From assembly GCA_001586965.3 (NCBI GenBank), contig LUCW03000649.1, positions 1-40,000 of the forward strand: a stretch of DNA of 40,000 nucleotides, written 5' to 3'. Position 1 is the stretch's first letter, and every line of letters begins with the position of its first letter. Below the pieces are notes generated by a model that saw only the letters and a list, made by a program, of their open reading frames with translations, did not search any database and was not told the DNA's origin. The stretch comes from Sphaeroforma sirkka (Eukaryota; Opisthokonta; Ichthyosporea; Ichthyophonida). Shown here in pieces: positions 11,959-24,100 of this stretch. A program made the translations under genes and the position numbers.

Positions 11959-12990
11959 TCCCGGCTAGCTCAGTCGGTAGAGCGTGAGACTCTTAATCTC
12001 AAGGTCGAGGGTTCGAGCCCCTCGCTGGGAACTGGTTTTACGGTATCTGCTTTTTGTTTTAGTTAACACATACATGCACATAACAAGCAGTACATACGCG
12101 CGACCACCAGATTTTTGATACAAAGACGCGTAGAGGTTCCAATACATATGAGTCGGTTCGATTGATTACAGTGGGTCCTTCGTTTTTTGCAGAGGAACTC
12201 TCATATTTCACACATGAGATCGGTGTAAAAAGTTCTACAGTATCTATGTGCCAATTGCTCCATATATCTTGCTTCGTTGGGCCACTTGATCATATGCAAA
12301 TATGAATACTATTCATAGTAATAGAATTGCTAGTATAATAACCTTACTAATAGAACTACCGGTATGCTTATCTCATTAAAATAGAATACCAGTATGCTTA
12401 TTCCTCTATGTATTAAAACTATCTGAAAGCACAATCTATTAAATGATAATTGAAATCCATTCAAGGTATCTACTTCCATGCTGAATACTCGGGCGAATTT
12501 GCGTGATGTACGAATGACCCACCAAAATGCTAGTCATGCACCGATAAACAAATCCACAGGTATTGCATCAAAGGTATGAAAGCCGTCACGTATGACACCT
12601 GGGATCGATCTCGGAAGAGTGGGGACTTATACACGGTGCGTTGTTCCAATCGCTAAATATGTATCTATGTTAATCTGTGGATCGTTCACCTGGTGATGTC
12701 TTCAAATCAATTGCACAAAAAGGGGCATTTAGAAACAGGTATTATACCTTATTACAGAATCACAAAACAAGTATACACAATTCTACGAGAAGTCGACCAG
12801 TACGTGATTCCAGATGTGCAATTCTGTTTCAAACGCTTGGGCAGTCACTCTATCGATGCGTAGTAGTGTTTTTTATAGGCAACGATTTATAAAAGCGAGA
12901 TTGTAAATACTATAATACGCCACAAAATATTAAACAACAGATATCCGTGTTGCTACTGATTAGGACACCGACACGGGATATTGCCAATTC
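11884..12990 (+). repeat. segmental duplication, copy A (with tRNA-Lys)
   Basis: Flanks of the first tRNA resemble those of the second at several collinear points: the CACGTGTA upstream word, GCTAGTAT...GAACTAC...AGTATGCTT (about 12340-12400), TCAAACGCT (about 12830) and GCGAGAT...AACAACAGATA...GTGTTGCTACTG (about 12893-12960). Intervening sequence is partly absent from copy B. Confidence 0.75.
11959..12031 (+). tRNA. tRNA-Lys(CTT), copy 1
   Basis: A 73-nt cloverleaf. The acceptor stem TCCCGGC pairs with GCTGGGA including one G-U. The D arm is GCTCAGTCGGTAGAGC, the anticodon CTT is at 11992-11994 in a GAGAC/TCTC-stemmed loop, and the T arm is CGAGGGTTCGAGCCCCTCG. A and B box promoter sequences are intact. 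There is no intron and CCA is not encoded. It is identical to copy 2 at 14311. Confidence 0.97.
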
Positions 12991-13064
12991 TAATGTCGTT
13001 TTTGTCTATTATTTTGTGCCCTTATTAATATGTACATGCTTCCATTGAATGGTAGGCAAAAAGG

Positions 13065-13447
13065 CGGTTCCAAGTGAAGATTTGTTTCAGGCGAATAAAT
13101 TCAAAAAAAAAAGGGGGGGGAGGGGGCCCAGAGGTGGGCTCTTTCCGCTTTCCTCTTATTTTATAGTTGGGACTAAATTTGACCACTATGATACCATATT
13201 TAGGTAAAATAAGTAACGCGCCAAAGCAGGCCCGCCCTCTTCACGGTTGTAACGGCAGCACTGCTTTAAACAGTGAATTTTGAACTATTCAAATGCACCC
13301 GTAATCCCGTATTTCCACTGAGGCTGTTTCTAGGGTGTACCTATGGTCCAATTATGAAAATGCGGGGTGCGAAGTGGAAAGAGCTCAGCCCCAAAAAAAG
13401 GGGGGGGGGGGATTAACCTGAAACAAATCTCTATTCACTTGGAACCG
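13065..13447. mobile_element. 383-bp foldback (MITE-like) element 1
   Basis: Ends match as inverted repeats. The left begins CGGTTCCAAGTGAA at 13065 and contains GATTTGTTTCAGG. The right is the reverse complement, finishing at 13447. Inner arm parts (GCTCTTTCC) also match, so arms are roughly 80-90 bp. Each arm contains an A-run followed by a G-run on the same strand (13103-13118 and 13393-13411). No transposase is encoded. A target duplication could not be fixed. Confidence 0.75.
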
Positions 13448-13609
13448 ACTAAGCTACCTTGAACCTTCCAATGTCGTATTGTCCTATATTTCGACATGGA
13501 GAATAATAATCGACGTCACAAATTCCAAGAGTTTGACACCCTATCACAACAAGCGAGACTGTGAGAGTATTATTGTTATTTTTTTAAATATAAATGAATA
13601 TCCAACGGA

Positions 13610-14185
13610 ATGTCTTCATACGGCACTGGTGACAATACAATTATTAACCACCTCAGGGCTCAAGCCCAGTTCCTACCAATCTCTTACTTATACTTTTTCG
13701 AGTTTGCTTTGCATTTTTAAAGATGTAAATAGCTTGATTTTAGCACATTATTGCACTTGTTGTATTAGTTCTTTGTGGCCTCAGAGGAGAGGTCGACGTA
13801 TTTTAGACACGAATAGTGTCAACTGTAAAACCATGGGCGAATCCGAAGCAATAGCTAAGACAGAAGACGTCTATATACATGTGTCTAACTGCTCATGTGT
13901 CAAGCTTTTAAGACCGACAAAGACCTAACATAAGTGCAACAACTGGGTTGTATCCGCGCTACAATATCTAACATTTAAGTCGAGCGCTTTCGGCCGATAG
14001 ATAACAAACAAACCGGCAGAAAACAAACACATCTCACAAGTGCTTAAAATCACGCTAATTACATTTTAAATACACCTATATTAAAGCAAATTATACTCGA
14101 AAAAGTACCGAGTATGAGACTGGTAAGAAACTGGGCCTGAGGTGGTTAATAATTTTATTGTCACCAGTGCCGTATATAAGCATTC
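13610..14185. mobile_element. ~575-bp foldback (MITE-like) element 2
   Basis: Inverted arms of about 135-145 bp: the left is about 13610-13746, the right about 14041-14185. The outer part shares CGGCACTGGTGACAATA and TTATTAACCACCTCAGG, the inner part TTTTTCGAGT and TTGATTTTAGCAC-like words, with indels. The loop (13747-14040) has a plus-strand open frame with no family resemblance and no credible transposase. Confidence 0.78.
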
Positions 14186-14219
14186 TTTCTATTTCTAGGG
14201 TTTTTAAAAATTAAAAATT

Positions 14220-14875
14220 AAATGTGCCACGTGTAGCTTATATCACATATGGATGTATCCCATCATACATTTTTTCAATATCAGTGAATTCAAAAGTTTA
14301 TCGTAATATATCCCGGCTAGCTCAGTCGGTAGAGCGTGAGACTCTTAATCTCAAGGTCGAGGGTTCGAGCCCCTCGCTGGGAACTATTTTTGTTGTACTC
14401 GCGACCACTATTTACTGTAGTTTCAGGTGACGATTCATTTCCAATATTTTATATATGAAAATTCAATTGGTTATCCCTCATATTTCAAACGGGACTTTTT
14501 AAAAAGTATATCTTTACAGTATGAATTTACTGCATTGCGCCTTATGTTTTGCTTTGCTGTTCATTTGCCAACTAAATTTGCTAGTATGCTAATTTTACCT
14601 ATAGAACTACACCAGTATGCTTCTCATTAACAAAACTACCAGCCGATTTGGGTTTTAGGGGTTTTTACGTAAAATAGTATTTTTGCGATTCCGTATCAAA
14701 CGCTCGGATAGCCTTAATCGAAGCAAAGCCGTCATTTTTTATAATATCTCCATGGATACATGAAAGCGAGATGGTACTACAATATACTTATTGAACAACA
14801 GATACCTGTGTTGCTACTGTTGGCTATGGCAAAAGGATACGGGATGTTGCTAGTTATATTGCGACGTTAAATGAG
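14220..14875 (+). repeat. segmental duplication, copy B (with tRNA-Lys)
   Basis: The diverged partner of 11884-12990. It begins just downstream of foldback element 2 with a CCACGTGTA word and includes the second tRNA-Lys, the GCTAGTATG...AGTATGCTT block (about 14579-14625), TCAAACGCT (about 14696) and GCGAGATGG...AACAACAGATACCTGTGTTGCTACTG (about 14766-14818). It is shorter than copy A. Confidence 0.75.
14311..14383 (+). tRNA. tRNA-Lys(CTT), copy 2
   Basis: 73 nt and base-for-base identical to the gene at 11959-12031, with anticodon CTT at 14344-14346. The surrounding sequence has diverged much more than the gene, so both copies are probably functional or kept alike by conversion. Confidence 0.97.
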
Positions 14876-15986
14876 TGTATGCGTGAATTCATTTTCAAGG
14901 TGTAACATGGAAGCTGGTGCAACTAACTTAACTACATTTCTTGTTTACTTTCTGGCTGGACTGAACCGCGACGGAACGTGAAATTGTACAAGATTTTAGA
15001 TTTGCCTTTACGTGACATATTTTTAGGCTACCTGTACTTTTTTTTTTAAATCATGGGCCTCTATAAAACCGATTTTAGAAACCTGTTAAAAGTAAAAGCG
15101 CGCTTTCACCTGATTCGCCACTTGTCCAAAGCATTCTCTAAAAACAAAAAAAATTAAAAACACCAACAAAATATTATTTATTGCATAGCCTTCTTGTTCA
15201 ATTGAAGGCTCAAGGCTATGTATGAGTATGCGCTCTGTGCAGATTAAATGTGCCTTGTAGTCATAACTGGTTTATACTAAATACTTAAATAGAGAGTGAG
15301 TGGAGTCAGTGAAAAGATTGCGTACAAATGTAAAATATGTTACGGTGTATTGTGTGTTTAGTTGTATCAGAGAACCCCTCGTATAAATTTAGGCTTCTAA
15401 ATAGGATGGGCGAAATCCGCAATGAGGGTCCTTTCACATCCACACGAGCCTTGGTCTATAATAATGATAAATAGACGCTTTCAGAGTTCAGTTGTCGAGT
15501 TGTGACTTGCGAGTTGCGAGTTGAATGTATGTAAAACAAAAATAAATATATCTTTAGTTGTCACTGACTCATCTCTCATAGTTGTTTTGTTTTGTAGAAA
15601 GACCTCCTAATCCGTAGTCACTAGTGTGCCTCTACTTAAGAATTAAAAAATATACTTTTTATCTGTCCGAACTACGAATACGTCCGTAGAACATTATTTG
15701 TATCATTCAAATATTTTACCTAGTATCGCACAATTGTCAGTGAAATTGCCTGTAGACCAGTGTTCATTTGAATGATGTGCAATGATGACATTCCAGCGAA
15801 AATGAACATAAATAAAAACATACAAATACGTACATCGCAATTTGAAAAATCTTTATGTGTATTTGTATATTATATGTAGGCTGTGGGCCTGATGCTCGAT
15901 TGGGCACTGGCCAGCTTCTCAAACTAGGGCGTTATTAAGTATGTTCACTATTTAAAAATATTTAACAGACTTCATTAATCGAAAAG
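14876..15986. other. AT-rich spacer upstream of the GNAT gene
   Basis: No exon or RNA gene is recognised. It contains poly-T and A-rich runs and one clear short hairpin (entered separately). Confidence 0.5.
15184..15220. repeat. short perfect hairpin
   Basis: CATAGCCTT at 15184-15192 is the exact reverse complement of AAGGCTATG at 15212-15220. A second nested pairing (GCCTTC with GAAGGC) is possible. The function is unknown. Confidence 0.6.
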
Positions 15987-15994
15987 TATATAAG
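15987..15994 (+). promoter_or_regulatory. TATA box of the GNAT gene
   Basis: TATATAAG lies 50 nt upstream of the ATG at 16044, a normal spacing for a short 5' UTR. This is the clearest core promoter element in the window. Confidence 0.6.
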
Positions 15995-16043
15995 GTAGGT
16001 TAGATTTTGTTGTCGAATATACTTATTCTCACGTTAATTGAAT

Positions 16044-16751
16044 ATGACTACTGCATACGGTGGTACTGTTCCGGGTGATGGACGTATTGGTGCCGAACTG
16101 TTACCATATCTACCTCTGCGCCAAACGTTGAAGGATGGCACGGCTGTCGAGCTTGACTTCTTTCGGGAGGATGAATATGAACAAGGCTTCACACTTATGA
16201 ACCAGATTATAGTTGAGGGTCAGTCCTGGCCATTTATGCACGCCTACGACTCTGTAGACGCCTTTAGATGCTACTTCTTATCGCACGCAGCCTTTGTTGT
16301 GCGCGTATGTAACGTACCAGGAAAATCTACGAAAGCAACAGACTCGACAATAGTAAAGAATGCATCGACTGGCACAGATCTTGGTACATTCGACTTACGC
16401 AAAGACGCCATTCTAGGTTGCTTTTACGTGAAGCCAAATTTTCCGGACCGATGCTCTGGCATCTGCAACGGTGGTTTTATCACTAATCCAATGGCGCGAC
16501 GAAGGGGTGTTGCCAAGCTCATGGGTAAGCTATACTGTAGACTGGCAAAGGATCTTGGATACCGAGGTTGTTTGTTTAATCTAGTGTTTGCTTCTAATGA
16601 AGCGTCTCTCCGGCTTTGGGACGGATTAGGGTTCACCAGACTGGCATGCATACCTCAGTGCGCGGAGTTGAAGGGCATTGATGGTTTTACAGACGCTTAT
16701 CAGTACTATAGAAATTTACTTGAATATGATTATAAGAACGAGGAAGTATAG
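16044..16751 (+). CDS. GNAT N-acetyltransferase, Mpr1-like
   Basis: A 235-residue single-exon ORF starting at ATG 16044; the frame extends upstream only through non-ATG codons. It has a GNAT fold. The acetyl-CoA-binding motif A region is 143-165 (GGFITNPMARRRGVAKLMG, with the R-R-G-V-A loop), and motif B is 179-197 (NLVFASNEASLRLWDGLGF). CFYVKPNFPDRC just before motif A and the NLVF.SN..S.RLW..LGF pattern resemble the fungal family that includes yeast Mpr1, which N-acetylates L-azetidine-2-carboxylate and proline-derived toxic intermediates. That relation is from memory. A cytosolic small-molecule acetyltransferase is the safe call; the substrate is unknown. It is intronless while neighbours have up to 15 introns. 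It has a TATA box 50 nt upstream and AATAAA 71 nt after the stop. Confidence 0.88.
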   Translation: MTTAYGGTVPGDGRIGAELLPYLPLRQTLKDGTAVELDFFREDEYEQGFTLMNQIIVEGQSWPFMHAYDSVDAFRCYFLSHAAFVVRVCNVPGKSTKATDSTIVKNASTGTDLGTFDLRKDAILGCFYVKPNFPDRCSGICNGGFITNPMARRRGVAKLMGKLYCRLAKDLGYRGCLFNLVFASNEASLRLWDGLGFTRLACIPQCAELKGIDGFTDAYQYYRNLLEYDYKNEEV

Positions 16752-16821
16752 TTTACAAGGATAGCTTTTACTAAAAATTAAAAATTCCTACACTCAGTGA
16801 CTGACCTACGCATCGTAGCCT

Positions 16822-16827
16822 AATAAA
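16822..16827 (+). promoter_or_regulatory. polyadenylation signal of the GNAT gene
   Basis: AATAAA 71 nt past the TAG stop, at the expected position for a compact 3' UTR. Confidence 0.6.
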
Positions 16828-18115
16828 TATTTTACAGCTTGTTGCGGATCATATGAGCCATTTCCTGCAAGCAATCGGTTCCCCCGGGCTGTCAGAATGC
16901 TGATCTATTTGAATTCGCGATATAGATTTGAATTTCTCCCTACCTGTCCTGGAAAACCGTCTTCTGGTCAGGACATGTGCCCGTGTATTCATGTACACTA
17001 ACATAGAAGATATAAGCATAGAACGACACTTGCAAATACACATATATATATGGAAATCATCTATGCAGAAATAATTTTACTATACACTTAATATAAACAG
17101 GTATGCGTGGATTGTATTCGCGTCCAGCAGGTAGTCGAACACACAAACATACATATCAATACAAAAATATCCTATATATTTTTCGTTCTATACATTTTGT
17201 TCCTACAAGGGTATACAATCAGGAAGGAACTGCAACCATCATCTGACTGGTGTTAATCTGAAAATACACATGATTATGAAATACACATATACATACATAG
17301 ATGCAGGTGTTGATTGTGCAAGTTGATAGTTATATATATATAATTCTGTGGGCAAATTTCATATTTCTTTGTATACAACTTCATTTTTGCTACAGTATCA
17401 CACGAGAATGCTATGTCAAGTGATGAGATCACCGTGAAATTCTCTATTGACTTATATCTCCATACACGGTAACCTTACGCAGCTAAATAGATATAAACAT
17501 ATTTATACTATCTGATTCTGCTGACGTACCTATGGTGATATCTGATTATATTCAATCATGAGAGCACGTGTTCGCTCTGAACGTTTATTGCTATGGACAT
17601 TCATCCTCGACAGTATATGTATTCCTACCAGTTTTTGCTGCTGATCGAGGAACAATCTACAACACGTAAACGTTTCGCAAATAAATGCCTGCAGATTTGT
17701 ATGCTGCTTCTATCAAATAATTACGTGATCAAATGAACACTATTTATAAATACATAAGCGGCATCCGGTTAGGTTTCTTCCAAAACTCATCTGGCATTCA
17801 ATTTGCATTCTGAAGCCACACCCGTGTTTCAAGTTTGTACAGGTCCAACGCACGTAGTGACGTATATGCGAACGTATGGATTACACTTGAGTACAGCTAT
17901 AATGTGCATATACCCGTCATGTGGTAGATTATATAAATCGCGATGCCGTCTGTGTCACCAGCAGCAGTGCTTCTGCAGTGGCCATATTTTGGAAAGGGAA
18001 CTGGACACGGGGTCTGCTCCATACATCGTTAGTCTTGAGTTGAAATGTAGTCTACCAAAGGATTACCCCGTTAATACTGGAGGACGCAGCTGACCGGGGA
18101 CAGTTGAGTGTGCTG
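16828..18115. other. convergent intergenic region GNAT / PIG-G
   Basis: No recognised gene. It separates the 3' ends of two converging genes. A plus-strand frame at 17803-18093 lacks an ATG start and no splice evidence supports it. Confidence 0.5.
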
Positions 18116-21100
18116 TCACCTGCCGCTCGCGAAAGCGCACGCCAGGTACAGCAGAGTAGTGAGGGCACCCAGGACTGCTTCCGCAAACATGTATAGGTAC
18201 CTATGAGGGTGTTCAACATATATTTAGTGGTGATGTCCTGGTTCAGTCACAAGTATAGAGCTTGCAAGTAGAATCGCTGCAGACAACAGCTAGATTCCAC
18301 AAACGCCCCGTGAGTACACATTGAATGCACAGAGGCGTATGTGCCTATAGTAGAAAAATACCGTATATACACCAATACATGTGCGATTCTACAATTGACA
18401 TTTCTGATTCTACCATTGGCAATGACCTTTGTTACTCACCTCGGAGCCATAACACTCCAGGCGAACAGATGGTGCCGAAGTACAAAGGTTGCCATGCTGA
18501 TCGTAACCATCAAGGTTGTTTGTGCACATAAGTTGGTTAGAGCGGCCATCAGAATTCTCTTGGAGAATGACAACTCTGCATAGGAGTGATGTTAATATGC
18601 ACGCATGTGATAGAATGTTTAAAGATGGGTTCTAAATGATTGCACTCGATTACTGTGAGTGATCACCATCAAGTGAGTATCACGGGCACGCTTTGATGGC
18701 GAAACATGGGTATAGAGTCCAGGGATGATAACATACATATAGTGTTTTTCACTGAGAAACATATTCCCCATCAGAATTGGCTGGTCCAAGGTTCTTCAAA
18801 ACCCCTGACAATTTCATGAGCGACTCAATTTTTGGAATCGCAGCAGGAATAGTTAGCTAAAGGGCGGTGAAGAATAAAAACTAGTGCCGATGTGTTCTTT
18901 ACAGGTACATTATTGAATGTCCACGATTCATAGCACTATGGTATCAAGTAGCGCACAAATGTATGATCGAGCAACATAAACACACTCACTTTGACGCGAC
19001 GGTCTGACTTCATCCCAGGACAGAATCGGTATCAGCGCTAGTGTCCACATCAGGACACCTGTATACGTTATAAACAACGTAAGCGTTCCAGTGTAAGCCG
19101 GCCCTCCATACTCACTGAGCCTACAGCGAAAGTAAAACATGTGTTAATGATTCAATTAATATACAAGTTGATATAGCATGTACACCTGATGCACAGCATC
19201 TCGAAACTTATTATTGTCAAGTGCAACTCTCAAGAACGATACAACAGATTTAATCTCAAGGATTAAAATTTGGTCGTATAAACAGAAAACCTAGTGACAA
19301 ATTTAATCAACCTATCCCATTGCGAAAAAAAAAAATAGTCTACGATGTGCTTGTGTAATAAATGACAACGATTCCAAGCTGCCAAGCCAGACAGTCATTT
19401 TGTTAACGCACAGCTGCTGAATAGTTGCCAATATATCAAACCGATGCTAATGGATTCCAAATACATACCCCGTATATGCGCCGCTTATATCGATGGTCGA
19501 AATCTTGCCTGAATTCCCGTATTGGAAAAAGGCGCCTCGTCCTAGCCAGAAGGTCAAAAACACTACCATTGTGGTCAACCGATGTTCGAAATTGTCACCT
19601 TTAACTGTGGGCAACTTTATGGGAAAGATGACAAGTAGTATGTAAGAAAACCATTTATTCCAGTGTAGTAAGTGCGAGGAATCTCCTTCAAACTGATTCA
19701 GAGGTACGGCGAACAAAGGTAAATCGAAATATGCTAGTATGTCAGCTTATAGCAAGTACAATGGAAATTCTTCCCAACTCATAAATACTCACAAATATTC
19801 TCTAACATATTTCAAATCAGTCACACTCAATAAGGTGTACAAACGTACTCAAATAAACTCAAAGATATCCACACACTCATACCAACTCGGTATACTCATT
19901 GCTTACTTATTCTAGGTCACAAATTTGAAGTCACCAACATGTACTCACTACTCTCTCATGCTGTGTCACATACAAATCGTAAGTAGTTAGCTAACTCGTC
20001 CTAACACATCATCCTACTATGTTGACCCAACTCACCGTTGGACGGAATCGCATCATGCTACTCGTCCATTTGCGAAGTGCCCAGAACTGCACCAACTGAA
20101 GAGGGATGAGTGGTAAATTGTGTGTCCGATGTAGCAGCAGTGCCAAAAGCACTAGCACACACAGAACATCGTTGATCAGCGCAGCTAGCAACCCTGACAC
20201 GGTGAGAGAAGAAAAGCGGAGAATAGGGGGGGGAGGGGGTTCGTTACATTGTGAAGAACCCCTAAGGATTCAAATCAAGGTCTGTGGACTCGACGTACAG
20301 AAAGTTCTGAAGTACTGTCCACAGGTAATATACTCGAGCACCGAGTACACAAATTCTAGGAATATACGATGTGAGGGTGTGAGTGATATAAGATTCGTCC
20401 TATGCATTTAATTGAACATGTGTAGCGGAATATGGTCGGTTCCTTTTATAAAACTAACATCACACACCTTCATTGAGTCTGTCGCTAGTGGTTGGCCTCA
20501 TCTGAAACCGAAGAATACACCGCATGGCGGCTATCACACATGCCGATGCGATGAAGAAAAATCCAATCTGGGCTATCCTTACTATGGAGTTTCCTATTAA
20601 CCTGATTACAAGCAAGTGGCCGCGGCACGTGATGAGAGTTTTGGCGCACTGCCTCAATCAATGAGTTTGCATATTTGTAAAACACTTGAGATATTAGCAG
20701 TTCTTTATTGCTGGACACACCGCAGTGTCGTGTAGTGCTGAGAATGAATATGCATGCGAAAGTATTGGTATTGGCAGTTTTTGCATATTCAGTATGTTCT
20801 GGTCCACTTCGTCCAGACAAAAACAAATATGGCCAAATTACTGCGTACAATCGCGGATCCAAACCTGTCGTTGTGAAGTCAGGATACACAATCAAGTTGT
20901 ACACAACGCTCGCATGCTGGCACTTTAGAACTTCAGATGACACATTTGGAGGTAGGTTTCCTATCAAATAGTGATATGCAACGAATACAACATTTGTCAT
21001 ACCAGCCACAGCTGTCAACCAGTCCTGCCACCATCATTCCCACCATTCGATCAATCAAATTCTGTGGTCCGTTGCTCAGACTCTTCAAGCGGAGCTTGTC

Positions 21101-24100
21101 ATACAATCCAGAGCTCTTCATGTGGTACACAAAGGCGCACAGGCATGCATACAGGCACACTATCGTCCACCAAACGTCCAGATTCTTTGACCACGGGTGA
21201 GTGCGTGTGATAGCCGTCATACCTACACTGGAAGTCATTTTTTCTGCAATTCGTGACCTGTCACCTTTCTCTCGCATGTCATTCTTGCCGGCCAGCGCTG
21301 CTTGGTGAGCCAGATTACGGTGTGACTTTCTGGAGGGAATATCGACCTTATTGGATACACCAGCCACGCATACCATTGAAAATCCTACCAATACTGAAGA
21401 GAGAGGATTGAGATGGACAGACAGATTAATGACCTATGTTGAACAGATGAAGACACTTGCGCAATACGTTGCTGAAACTTCAAAATATTGTGAATACACA
21501 AACGGCGTATTGAAGCGTGGCATGAAATCTTAAAATTGCTATCAAGTATGCTGGGGATGAAATTAAAAGTGATACTCAACAGTGATATCGATGTTTGGTT
21601 CGATACATATAGTATTTTGCGGTAATTTACAACGCACAACTCATAAGTTTTCGATGGAGCCATTGGAAACAAATCTCACCTGCATACAAAATGGCATGCT
21701 CGTCTCGTTCTAGCCAAACGCGCATATCTGGACTACCCCTCCATTTGTCGCCCGTTTGATTGTACGCACGTAGTATTCTGGTTGCTATCATCAGCGCGAA
21801 TGGTGGTATGAATCTGGAGAAATGGTTGCGTTGTAGCCGCTGTTGTGCTGGCGGTGTATGTGGGAGCAAAGTTCAGGTAAGTGCTCGATATATGAATGCT
21901 TTCAAAGGCAACTTGGAAAATATAGTATTCCGCCAGTAGAAAGTAATATGCACTTCTTTTGTACCCATAAATCAACCTACAAGACGAAAGCGCATAATTC
22001 ACTGGTGAACAACTGAACTCGCATAGACTTCGCGATCAGCTCAGGTTGTATCCAACTTCCGAGCCCATCACTTGACATGATAAGCTTGTCTATACAGAGA
22101 CTGAAGTGACGACTATTCTCCACCCATGAATAAGCACGAAAATACTGCTATACCGCCTTCAATGCAGATGACAGCACTAAACGGGTCAGTGATATTTTGC
22201 AGGCGCACGATAGACATGGTCATCTTTGTTACAGTTTTTATTGTGCACATCCAGCCACAGAAACGTTTAAATCAGACGGTACCGCACACCCTCACAACAG
22301 TACAAAAAAGACCTACATTTGGAAAACTCAAGCAAGACAGCAAAGGCTTGATAGGTGTGTACCGTAGACAGTGTGTAGTAAATGATCTCGTGCTCCTCCT
22401 CGACAAAACTAGTGGAGAACATCATCATCGCGTGGATGCACACAGCTATACACAACGGCGCATCAGTGGTTCTGTACCATCTTCTCATGACCTAGATCCC
22501 ACAGTGATAGTACCGGCAATGATCAAATATTCGTGAGTGCAAAGCCCACGTGAAAGAAAACTCAAGAGTCATTCGAACTTTTTTCTTTTATATATACACC
22601 TAAAGCTGATTATTCGAACTGACAATTAAAACTTGAAATCTTATCAGAACAAACTTACCAGCCATATGCTCTCACATTCATACGAGCGATATATACCAAT
22701 CCCCACACTGCATAGCAATACGATTATATAAAGCATCATCCAGGTCCACGCGATATCCATAGAGCTTGAAGATTGTGATGAACGAGGAATGGAATGATTA
22801 TATATCCAAGCGAAAGCCGACATTGTTTTGTGGGAAGGGACATCTCGATACATACGTATGTGTAGTTGAAGCTTGTAATGAACAACGACGGTAGTGATTG
22901 AGAAGATCTGGAACATGGAAGTTGTTTTTAAGTATGAGTTTCAGTCCACCAAAAGGTATTTCACAGAAAATCACACTATGGCCAAGTATCAAGTACGCGA
23001 GGGCATCGCTGATAATTAAGAATGAATTGACTGGACAGTACACTTGATTGACAAACTGTATTGCACGGGTACGAATAGTTCACCCAGACATCGGATATAC
23101 CGGTCACCACGGGAATGTATGAAATTGGAAGTTGAGAGCTCGAGCAAGCTTTGCATCTATCACCATACCTGGACAGGAAATCAGACGAATCACCTACATC
23201 CCACCACTTAAGCGCATTCGACATACGCTCGAATCCATGCAACGACGTTTGTGCGACTGCATATCCCACCCCAAGTGACCATACACTACGTGACAGCAAC
23301 AGGGCTAACCAAACACCCGAAGAGATCAGTGCACTGCGTACAAACACTTGCACATTGATTAATTCGATGGTAGCTATATCTGCACCACTCACCACCTGGG
23401 TGCGCCCAGAGTCCGTGCGAAGTGACGCTTGCTTGTGGGTAGTAGGCTGTGCATCAGTGGCAGTGTAGTGATTCTGTGTCTTGTCGGAGGCAGCAGAAAA
23501 GCTTGCGTATGAGATAACCAGGACCACTAAAGCAACGGTAAGTAAGCACACACTTCGGATCATATCGAACTCCACATAACCTGTGAAGGCCTGAAGGGCC
23601 TCCTCGTGCAGTGTTTGCATGATCTCCTCGTATCTAGTCAGAATGTTCACAAACAATGCTGATTCACGATCGCTGTTTCCTTTGCCATCCCGATTTTGCG
23701 CTTGATTGGCAGTTTCTGAACCATCAGTGTCTTCGGCCATGGTAGCAACATACTCGAGATACTGGGCATGAAAGACAACAGCCCGATCATATGCTTCTGA
23801 CAGTTCCACGAGCTTCTGGCCCACTACGGCATTGCTCACGTGCAAGAACCTGAGCATCTGGAAGGTATTGCACTGCGCGAATCGAAGCCGTTCAGTGCGA
23901 GTGAGATGCTCAGAGAGAACGCTTTGTATGCCGATACCAACGCTCTCTTGTGGTATGGGCAGGCCAAACAGTGCCGCGATGGTGGGCACTATATCGGTCT
24001 GGTCAACCGTACTTGGTCTGAAGATATAGTCGCCCGTCTTAGTGCTAGCATCGGAATCGTTGGTGTGGGTACTCTGTGATGGTGTGATGAATAGTAGTGC

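Noticed and set aside
13479..13928. 149-codon plus-strand frame inside foldback element 2
   Set aside because: It starts outside the element and crosses the left arm, with no domain-like pattern. Composition is that of AT-rich non-coding DNA.
17803..18093. Cys-containing 96-codon frame on the plus strand
   Set aside because: No ATG at its start, no splice signals that help, and no family resemblance.
20106..21391. Several frames of 60-100 codons on the plus strand across PIG-G
   Set aside because: They are antisense shadows of PIG-G exons 10-12.
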